Source: Planctomycetota bacterium (GTDB lineage Bacteria; Planctomycetota; Planctomycetia; Pirellulales; Lacipirellulaceae). Taken from it: 5,953 nucleotides of DNA. The position numbers and the translations under genes were made by a program. The stretch is taken from positions 1 through 5,953 of the forward strand of contig JAADIN010000176.1 in the NCBI GenBank assembly GCA_013151315.1. Reading direction: 5' to 3'. The notes under the pieces were generated by a model. It was given only the letters and a program-made list of their open reading frames with translations, made no database searches and was not told where the DNA came from. Shown piece by piece: positions 1 through 5,069 of the stretch (position 1 is the first letter of the stretch; each line of letters begins with the position of its first letter).

Positions 1-189
1 AGCCCCATCGCCGGCATGCCGATCTTAGAAGTTAGCGAAGCGCAAACGGTCATCATGATCAAGCGCAGCCTAAGCCCCGGTTTTGCGGGCATCCCCAACC
101 CACTCTTCGCCGCCGACAATTGTCTTATGCTCTTCGGCGACGGCAAGAAAGCGCTGGTCGATCTCATCGCAGCACTGAAAGAAGGATGA
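1..189 (+). CDS. pntB: NAD(P) transhydrogenase subunit beta, C-terminal end (partial)
   Basis: This is the last 62 codons of a gene that begins before the window; the frame is open from base 1 to the TGA at 187-189. The peptide matches the end of the NADP(H)-binding domain III of PntB. It contains GMPILEV, then KRSLSPGFAG, then NPLFAADN, then the terminal LMLFGDGKK. In E. coli PntB the equivalent KRS segment contacts the 2'-phosphate of NADP(H), and the FGDAK segment lies close to the nucleotide. The full protein is a membrane subunit that couples proton translocation to hydride transfer from NADH to NADP+, with domain III in the cytoplasm. The membrane domain and the pntA partner would lie upstream, outside the window. 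The stop is followed by a 92-base spacer before mutY, so co-transcription is possible but not shown. Identification rests on motif recall; the fragment is short but distinctive. Confidence 0.88.
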   Translation, partial: SPIAGMPILEVSEAQTVIMIKRSLSPGFAGIPNPLFAADNCLMLFGDGKKALVDLIAALKEG

Positions 190-281
190 TTTTTCTCTGT
201 GTTCTCTGTGGTTCTTCTTTTTGCCCTGTGAACGGTTACTTTTTTCTTTGCGCCTCTGCGTGAAATCAATCTTCCAAAACA
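190..281. repeat. Intergenic spacer with CTCTGTG/CTCTGCG low-complexity repeats
   Basis: This pntB-mutY spacer is strongly pyrimidine-rich on the plus strand. It holds two adjacent near-copies of a short unit, CTCTGTGTT (195-203) and CTCTGTGGTT (204-213), and further on the related CTTTGCGCCTCTGCGTGAA (246-264). From memory, phrases of this kind recur between genes in many planctomycete, cyanobacterial and other environmental genomes and give rise to spurious predicted proteins on the opposite strand. I therefore read it as a dispersed non-coding repeat rather than a gene. It occupies the place where a mutY promoter and ribosome binding site would be, yet no Shine-Dalgarno sequence is visible before the ATG at 282. 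Whether it has a function is unknown. Confidence 0.45.
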
Positions 282-1386
282 ATGGCAACAGACTGCACCC
301 TACCCGACGCGATCGACACCCGCTGGAAACGCCAATTCCGGCAACGCCTCCTCAAATGGTACGCAAAACACCAACGCGACCTCCCCTGGCGCAAATCAAA
401 AAACCCCTACCGCGTTTGGCTCAGCGAAATCATGCTGCAGCAGACGCAAGTCGAAACCGTCAAACCTTACTTCCAGCGATTTCTCAAAGCGTTTCCCACC
501 GTTAAAAAATTGGCCGCGGCAGACGAACAGGAAGTCCTCCGGCTCTGGGAAGGCCTGGGCTACTACCGTCGTGCTCGCCAATTGCACGCGGCCGCTCAGC
601 AAGTGGTCTCAGAATTTGGTGGCCGATTTCCCGACGACGTGGCCGCACTCCAATTGCTACCCGGCATCGGTCGCTACACGGCGGGGGCAATCGCGTCGAT
701 CGCTTTTGATCGGCGAGCCCCGATCCTCGAAGCCAACACGATCCGGCTATTCTCTCGACTGTTGGCCTATCGCGAAGACCCGACGAAAGCGGCCGGGCAG
801 CGGCTGCTCTGGCACGCAGCCGAACAAGTCTTGCCCCGCAAGCAGATCGCTCCTTTTAATCAAGCCCTGATGGAACTCGGCTCGCTCGTCTGCAAGCCCG
901 CCAACCCGCGCTGCGACGTGTGCCCGGTCGCAACGCTTTGCGCAACCAACGAGCTTGGCCTACAAAAATCGATTCCTGCTGCCGGCAAAAAAGTAAAATT
1001 CACCGACATCGCGGAAGCGGCCGTCGTCGTCAGAAAAAACGGAAAAGTGTTATTACGCCAATGCGCCGAAGGCGAGCGCTGGGCCGGGCTCTGGGATTTC
1101 CCCCGTTTTGAAATCGAAAGCGAGGGCCCCCTCTTTGTCCGCGACGAATTGATCGCCAAAGTCCAGCAGCAGACGGGCATCCGAGCCGGGCGGACTCTTG
1201 AAAACCATCAAGCACGGCGTCACCCGCTATCGCATCACGCTCGACTGCTACGAAGCCGTGTTCGCTTCAGGCCGAGTCTCGTCGACCCAAACCAAGCCGG
1301 TTCGCTGGGTACCCACGCCCGAACTCACCGAACTGCCGCTCAGTACCACCGGAAGGAAAATTGCGAAACTCGTAACCCATCTATGA
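282..1386 (+). CDS. mutY: A/G-specific adenine glycosylase MutY, frameshifted in the C-terminal domain
   Basis: MutY removes adenine mispaired with 8-oxoguanine or guanine, starting base-excision repair of oxidative damage. From the ATG at 282 the catalytic half is intact. It shows LSEIMLQQTQV with catalytic Glu49, the helix-hairpin-helix LPGIGRYTAG (residues 126-135), and a C-x6-C-x2-C-x5-C iron-sulfur site (Cys204, 211, 214, 220). The usual catalytic Asp of the ILDGNV motif is Glu150 here (ILEANT). The C-terminal NUDIX-like domain begins normally (residues about 236-300, including WAGLWDFPRFE). Then the frame breaks: the expected continuation KTIKHGVTRYRITL lies one frame over and ends at the TGA at 1384-1386, giving a MutY of about 367 aa, close to the family's usual 350. 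Read literally, the first frame instead runs to a stop at 1470-1472, giving 396 aa with an unrelated tail and overlapping the Uma2 gene's 3' end. No Shine-Dalgarno is visible; the start is chosen because LPDAIDTRWKRQFR leads straight into the family fold. Confidence 0.9.
1183..1386 (+). other. Displaced C-terminal segment of mutY in the +1 frame
   Basis: Read from 1183 in the frame one base downstream of the mutY start frame, this stretch encodes EPGGLL, then KTIKHGVTRYRITLDCYEAVF, then RWVPTPELTELPLSTTGRKI, and stops at 1384-1386. This is what the end of a MutY C-terminal domain looks like, including the conserved TIKHGVTRYRI strand and the L-P-x-S-T-x-G-R-K-I terminus. The start frame over the same bases gives HQARRHPLSHHARLLRSR, a low-complexity Arg/His-rich sequence with no family resemblance. 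One extra base (or two missing) between about 1182 and 1200 explains it. A sequencing or assembly error, a true mutation and a recoding event cannot be told apart from this sequence alone. Confidence 0.85.
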
Positions 1387-1437
1387 AAGTTTCGTCCCTG
1401 TCAATGGAATACCTGGCTTTTGAATACGCCCAGGCGG

Positions 1438-2259
1438 CTACTGCTTCGACAATTGATAACGCCATCGGTTGAGCCGATCGCGTGAACGGGTGAGTTGAAA
1501 TTGACAATCAAAAACCGGCGATTTTTGCCAGCCTTCGTGAACCTCGGCTTGCCGATACCCCTCGGGCGTCCAAACGAGCAACTGGAAATCAATCTCCTCG
1601 CCACGAGCGTCGACCAGCCAGTACTCGCGGATGCCCGCTTTGTGGTAGGCCTCAAATAGAATCTCGGTATCTTTTCCGACCGACGAGTCGCTGACGATCT
1701 CGCAAATCCAATCGGGCGTGCCAAACAAGTCGATGTGCTTACCGTCCTGCGGACGACTTTTCGGTGGCGCTAGCTTGCCACTTTCAAGTGTAGCCCAGAG
1801 AGCGAGCATTGCATCTGGCTCGTTGGAGATTCCTGCGGCGTCGTTTTTGAACCTTGCCCCGTCAGAATAGAATTCGCCCAAGTCGCCTTTCTTAACCAAG
1901 TCAACGATAGCGTAGTCGATTTCCGTCTTGATCTTGTTGTGCGTCTCATATCTTTCGGGGCTCATATCGACGATTAACCTTCCGTTAACAAAAGTAATCC
2001 TCCCTCGCTCAGGAAATCCTTCTGAGTAAGTCCAATCGCTAAAACCCTCAAGTGTTTTCGCAGCAGGAGGAACGTGGATACCAATGAGCTCGTCGGGATG
2101 TCCGACGGTTTCGATAAACAACGAACCCTGAATGAACGCGACCTTTTGTTTCTCCGGAAAGTCATCGGAGCGGGCCCAGTCGCTAAAGCCAGCTAGCGTA
2201 AACGCTGTGGCAGGGACATCGATCGGGTTCATGCAGTCGAAGTGGTTAATAGTTGCCAT
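1438..2259 (-). CDS. Uma2 family (DUF820) putative nuclease-fold protein with duplicated N-terminal module
   Basis: The 273-aa product belongs to the Uma2/DUF820 family, which has a PD-(D/E)xK-like nuclease fold and is often present in many copies in planctomycetes and cyanobacteria; its biological role is not established. Family landmarks in order are PERGRITFVNG and VDMSPERYETHNKIKTEI (residues 83-114), an Asp in NEPDAML (Asp149), GTPDWICEIVS (Asp183, Glu187), Lys196, then EAYHKAGIREYWLVD (residues 203-217). Asp, Glu and Lys are at the positions expected for the active site. Unusually, residues 15-52 resemble residues 63-100, so the N-terminal module appears twice (see the separate repeat entry). 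The start is the ATG at 2259; the ATG at residue 10 (2232) is possible. AGGG directly abuts the ATG, too close to be a good ribosome binding site. It lies 48 bp downstream of the Gfo/Idh gene on the same strand and converges with mutY. Part of the gene is AT-richer than its neighbours. Confidence 0.9.
   Translation of the reverse strand: MATINHFDCMNPIDVPATAFTLAGFSDWARSDDFPEKQKVAFIQGSLFIETVGHPDELIGIHVPPAAKTLEGFSDWTYSEGFPERGRITFVNGRLIVDMSPERYETHNKIKTEIDYAIVDLVKKGDLGEFYSDGARFKNDAAGISNEPDAMLALWATLESGKLAPPKSRPQDGKHIDLFGTPDWICEIVSDSSVGKDTEILFEAYHKAGIREYWLVDARGEEIDFQLLVWTPEGYRQAEVHEGWQKSPVFDCQFQLTRSRDRLNRWRYQLSKQ
1960..2217 (-). repeat. Internal tandem duplication inside the Uma2 gene (two 38-codon units, 144-bp period)
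   Basis: Unit 1 (residues 15-52, bases 2217-2104) and unit 2 (residues 63-100, bases 2073-1960) align without gaps. Shared signatures are TLxGFSDW, then SxxFPE, then FxxGxL; I count 17 identical residues in 38, and several more are conservative (K/R, V/I, D/E). Unit 2 continues into the normal family sequence MSPERYETHNKI and so is the canonical copy. Unit 1 continues into GHPDELIGIHVP, a linker, and looks like an added, diverged copy. At the DNA level GGCTTTAGCGACTGG and GGTTTTAGCGATTGG match at 13 of 15 bases, but most other codons have drifted, so the duplication is not recent or has been under amino-acid-level selection. Confidence 0.75.
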
Positions 2260-2272
2260 CCCTAGATTCTAT

Positions 2273-2300
2273 CAGATTGTGACAAACAGATTGCGACAAA
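2273..2300. repeat. Tandem 14-bp direct repeat upstream of the Uma2 gene
   Basis: CAGATTGTGACAAA (2273-2286) is followed immediately by CAGATTGCGACAAA (2287-2300), with a single T/C difference. The pair sits in the 48-bp gap between the Gfo/Idh stop and the Uma2 start, ending 13 bases before the Uma2 ATG. It could be a repeated protein-binding site controlling the Uma2 gene, or simply a replication-slippage product. I see no convincing -35/-10 pair around it; TAGAAT nearer the ATG is too close to the start to be a normal -10. Confidence 0.6.
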
Positions 2301-2307
2301 AATCCAT

Positions 2308-3471
2308 CTATTGAATCGTTTCCACGCTTGCCCAACTGCCCGATTCGATCGAATGGTCCACCGCCTCCAGTACGGCAACGCATTGGGCGCCGTCTTGGAA
2401 GTCGGGCGTACAGTTTCGGTCGCCGACGATGTCTTGCACGAGATCGCTGGCCGCGTTTGAAAAGCCGTGTTCGTAACCGAGCATGTGTCCTGGCGGCCAC
2501 CAGGCACCGGCATAGGGGTGATCGCCCTCGGTCGCAAAAATCGTCCGAAAACCTTGTCGGGTGCCTGGGTCGCTCGTCGAAAAGAAATCCAACTCGTTGA
2601 GTCGCTCGAAACACCAGACCAACGAACCCTTGCTGCCGTTGATTTCAAAACGATTGTGATTCTTACGCCCAGGTGCCATCCGCGTGGCTTCAAACGTGCC
2701 CAAGGCACCGCTGGCGAATTTCGCGAGAAAGACCGAACAATCGTCGACCGTAACCCCCTCGGTGCCCTTGCCAGCGGTCGCGGTGATGCCATGCGAAGTA
2801 CCTTCGGCGGGTCGTTCGGTGATAAAAGTTTTTTTCATGCCGACAACTTCTTCGATTTCGCCGGTGAGAAACCGAGCCAAATCGATCGAGTGTGCCCCCA
2901 AGTCGCCATGAGCGCCCGAGCCAGAACTCTCTTTCCGCATCCGCCAGTTCATCGGAAATTCGGGATCAACCAACCAATCCTGCAAGTAAGTGCATCGCAT
3001 GTGACGAATCTCGCCGATCTCTCCCGCTTCGATCATTTGCTTCGCCAGCGAAACGGCGGGACAGCGCCGATAATTAAAATTGACCATGTGTTTGACGCCC
3101 GACTCGCGTGCAGCGGCGAGCATCTTTTTGCTGTCGGCAACGGTGAACGCGAGCGGCTTTTCGCAGAAAACGTGCTTACCTGCTTTGGCGGCCGCGATGG
3201 CAATCTCGGCATGCGTACTGCCAGGCGAAGAGATGTCGACGAGATCAACGTCGTCCTGGCGAATCGCGGCCTGCCAATCGGTCGACGACTGCTCCCAGCC
3301 CCAGCGCTCGGCAAACTGGGCCACTGCGGCAGCGTCTCGTCCGCAAACAACTTTCATGACCGGTTCGGCGTCGAGATCAAAGAATCGTCCAACCGTCCTC
3401 CACGCTTGACTGTGCGCTTTGCCCATGAATTTGTAGCCGATGAGGCAAATGTTCAACTTGGGAGAAGGCAT
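2308..3471 (-). CDS. Gfo/Idh/MocA family NAD(P)-dependent oxidoreductase
   Basis: The 387-aa product is a cytosolic dehydrogenase of the Gfo/Idh/MocA family, which oxidises or reduces sugars, inositols and their derivatives; the exact substrate cannot be read from the sequence. The N-terminal Rossmann fold starts at residue 6 with LNICLIGYKFMGKAHSQAW, where the usual GxGxxG reads GYKFMG. It is followed by DLVDISSPGSTHAEIA and the family hallmark CEKPLA (Glu104-Lys105-Pro106). The C-terminal domain begins near HMVNFNYRRCPA (residues 128-139) and carries GDLGAHSIDLARFL (Asp190, His194, Asp197), where family members place catalytic residues. There is no Tat or Sec signal. I chose the ATG at 3471 because the Rossmann strand follows at once and AGGA sits 9 bases upstream; the 62 extra codons open upstream to 3657 translate the palindromic repeat and intergenic DNA. 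TAAAAT at 3520-3515 might be a -10 box, but no good -35 matches it. Confidence 0.95.
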   Translation of the reverse strand: MPSPKLNICLIGYKFMGKAHSQAWRTVGRFFDLDAEPVMKVVCGRDAAAVAQFAERWGWEQSSTDWQAAIRQDDVDLVDISSPGSTHAEIAIAAAKAGKHVFCEKPLAFTVADSKKMLAAARESGVKHMVNFNYRRCPAVSLAKQMIEAGEIGEIRHMRCTYLQDWLVDPEFPMNWRMRKESSGSGAHGDLGAHSIDLARFLTGEIEEVVGMKKTFITERPAEGTSHGITATAGKGTEGVTVDDCSVFLAKFASGALGTFEATRMAPGRKNHNRFEINGSKGSLVWCFERLNELDFFSTSDPGTRQGFRTIFATEGDHPYAGAWWPPGHMLGYEHGFSNAASDLVQDIVGDRNCTPDFQDGAQCVAVLEAVDHSIESGSWASVETIQ

Positions 3472-3480
3472 GTCGCGTGA

Positions 3481-3484
3481 TCCT
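3481..3484 (-). promoter_or_regulatory. Ribosome binding site supporting the Gfo/Idh start
   Basis: On the minus strand AGGA lies 9 bases before the ATG at 3471. It supports this start over the upstream ATGs in the same frame (3516 and 3657), which would add residues unrelated to the family. It is only a 4-base match, so support is moderate. Confidence 0.5.
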
Positions 3485-3586
3485 GGGGCTCGATAGGAGG
3501 TGACAGAGCCGACCATTTTAGCAGGTGGGATTCGTGCGCACAGATGGCGGCACTTGGCGTGCAAGAAATGTAGAGATGAACAACCG

Positions 3587-3711
3587 AGGCGCGCGGCAGA
3601 TGAAAATTTACCTGAAATACCAGCACGACGCGCAAGCGAGTGGGTCTTTTCACGCACAAGGACTCACTCACTTGCGCGTCGTGCTAGTAAGTTCTCATCT
3701 GCCGATCGCCT
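3587..3711. repeat. Long imperfect palindrome (MITE/REP-like intergenic element)
   Basis: The core arms are 3622-3642 (AGCACGACGCGCAAG onward) and 3665-3685 (ending CTTGCGCGTCGTGCT), which are reverse complements at 20 of 21 positions. The pairing continues inward to 3649/3658 with two G-U pairs, leaving an 8-base loop. It continues outward after a 9-base bulge on the left: GGCAGATGAAAATTTA (3595-3610) pairs with 3688-3703 at 14 of 16 positions, and more weakly to 3587/3711. The right end is 19 bases beyond the TlpA-like stop codon, so a transcript of that gene would carry the hairpin in its 3' region, where it could act in termination or mRNA stability. From memory, ACTCGCTTGCGCGTCGTGCT-type arms recur between genes in Pirellulaceae. 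No transposase is present, so if mobile it would depend on enzymes encoded elsewhere. The remaining bases 3472-3586 hold only the Gfo/Idh leader. Confidence 0.8.
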
Positions 3712-3730
3712 AAAAGCTAATCGCGAACTG

Positions 3731-4960
3731 CTATTCCCCAGCGACTTGCTCGACAAGCGAGTCTTCTACGACCTTCGCCTGGGCGAGCGGCTCTCCCAGC
3801 ATCTTTCGCAAGAGTCGCGCGAGCTCTTTTCCTCGGGCGTTCATACTGACCACCTTGCCATCGCGGTCGACAAGAATCGCCCGCGGGATGCCGCTGATGC
3901 CATAAAACCTCGCCATCGGATGATTCCAACTCTGCTCGTCCTCTTGGTTACTAAACAGGGTTGCCCAGGGAAGCTCGGCTTGTTCGATATAGGACTTCGC
4001 ATCTTCGGCTGCGTTGTCGAGACTGATGCCTAACACCTCGAAACCTTTGTCGTGGTAGGCGTGGTACAACTTCAGGACATTGGGAACTTCGGCGCGACAC
4101 GGCCCACACCAAGTCGCCCAAAAGTCGACAAGCACTACCTTGCCTCGATAGGACGACCAGTCGAGTTCCGTCCCGTCGAGCAACGACCCTGAGAGCTCCA
4201 TTTCTTGACCAGGGAGATTGATCCGTCTGGCAACGCCTTCTAAGGAGGAAAGGTTGGCTTGAACTTGCTCGTCTTCACTTTTTTGAAATCCGGGCAGCAA
4301 GGTGTTGAGTAGATGTTTGGCAAGCTCGTCGTTTTGCCCATCTCCTAAAAAATCGACGACCGTCATCGTGAGCTGCAATTGTTCGATGCCCGATCCGCTC
4401 TGACTTACGTACTTAGCAATGGCGTCGAGCAATGCCATTTGATCCTCACCACTGAGGGTTCCCCAATTCGAGAACCCAGTTTCTGCAAAATACTTGATCC
4501 CTACAAACGCCACATCAGGACGGCTGTCGGCACGCGCTTCGTCGATCACTTCAGTAAACTGCTTTGCCGCGTCGGCATCGCCCAGCTCTTGGAGCATTCG
4601 CAAAGCTTGTAGCTTGAAAGAATAACCCTGCATGGCTTCTTGATCGGTCGACTCCAAGCCCAGCACCTTGTCGGAAACGCGGATGACCGTACGCGCGATC
4701 TTCTGGTGGTGCGCGATCATCTGCTGCTCAGTTTGTCCGTCAGGCTCGGTGGCCGAAATTTCTTCGACAAAGTTGAATAGCTGTTCGGCCGTTTGCACCG
4801 TTTCGGGAATATCAAAACTGTCGGTGGCCGCAACCTCCTTACTGTCCGTCGCTTCGATCGCCGCATCAGCCGTCGATTCTTGCGCGCCGGCGACGTTGCC
4901 AAACAACACGGTGAACGAAAATGCAGTAAGCCAAGTTGCCGTACGAATAGTTTGCGTCAT
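3731..4960 (-). CDS. Secreted TlpA/redoxin-like thioredoxin-fold protein
   Basis: The 409-aa product has an N-terminal signal peptide: positive Arg6, a hydrophobic stretch WLTAFSFTVLF (residues 10-20), and an AGA cleavage site after residue 26. There is no lipobox, so it is likely soluble in the periplasmic compartment. Residues about 30-250 form an acidic, Gln/Leu-rich, probably helical region that I do not recognise. From about residue 254 a TlpA/AhpC-TSA-type thioredoxin domain follows: GKVVLVDFWATWCGPC with redox Cys285 and Cys288, GFEVLGISLD, then GISGIPRAILVD with the cis-proline Pro359, and ILVDRDGKVV. This fits a thiol-disulfide reductase, but the partner is unknown. The ATG at 4960 was chosen because it begins the signal peptide; the frame is open to an ATG at 5029, but those 23 codons would bury the signal. 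No Shine-Dalgarno is visible. It lies 109 bp after the dehydrogenase gene, with a hairpin between them. Confidence 0.92.
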   Translation of the reverse strand: MTQTIRTATWLTAFSFTVLFGNVAGAQESTADAAIEATDSKEVAATDSFDIPETVQTAEQLFNFVEEISATEPDGQTEQQMIAHHQKIARTVIRVSDKVLGLESTDQEAMQGYSFKLQALRMLQELGDADAAKQFTEVIDEARADSRPDVAFVGIKYFAETGFSNWGTLSGEDQMALLDAIAKYVSQSGSGIEQLQLTMTVVDFLGDGQNDELAKHLLNTLLPGFQKSEDEQVQANLSSLEGVARRINLPGQEMELSGSLLDGTELDWSSYRGKVVLVDFWATWCGPCRAEVPNVLKLYHAYHDKGFEVLGISLDNAAEDAKSYIEQAELPWATLFSNQEDEQSWNHPMARFYGISGIPRAILVDRDGKVVSMNARGKELARLLRKMLGEPLAQAKVVEDSLVEQVAGE

Positions 4961-5015
4961 CGATCTGTCTACCGAGGGGGGATTAGGAAGCAGGGTGGGC
5001 TGTGTCGGGAGAGGC

Positions 5016-5036
5016 GGGAGTCTTCTCAAGACTCCC
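5016..5036 (-). terminator. Stem-loop after the dehydrogenase gene, terminator-like
   Basis: GGGAGTCTT (5016-5024) and AAGACTCCC (5028-5036) form a perfect 9-bp stem with a 3-base loop. It begins 33 bases after the dehydrogenase stop and lies 55 bases before the TlpA-like start, so it would be in the intercistronic transcript. Neither side has a T-run, so a classic intrinsic terminator is not supported; a U-less terminator, a processing or stability element, or a small repeat are all possible. Confidence 0.5.
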
Positions 5037-5069
5037 CGTAATTATGCGTGTTTGCACGAGAGATGCAAG

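Noticed and set aside
70..288. A 72-codon minus-strand frame across the pntB end and the spacer
   Set aside because: It is antisense to pntB, and its start and basic composition come from the CTCTGTG-type repeat; it looks like a typical spurious frame.
1401..1436. A possible bidirectional terminator between mutY and the Uma2 gene (CCTGG...CCAGG)
   Set aside because: The stem is only 5 bp with a loop of about 12 bases and no adequate T-run, so it is not distinguishable from chance.
2467..3480. A 337-codon open frame on the plus strand opposite the Gfo/Idh gene
   Set aside because: It is antisense to a gene with clear family motifs throughout, and its translation has no recognisable domain. 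Long antisense open frames are expected from the codon bias of GC-rich genes.
3495..3503. AGGAGGTGA on the plus strand, a near-perfect match to the 16S anti-Shine-Dalgarno complement
   Set aside because: No start codon at a proper distance leads into a protein-like frame; the plus-strand frames here cross the palindrome and run antisense to the TlpA-like gene.
3472..3657. A 62-residue N-terminal extension of the Gfo/Idh protein
   Set aside because: The extension translates one arm of the palindromic repeat and the leader, and the Rossmann fold begins immediately after the ATG at 3471, which has its own AGGA.
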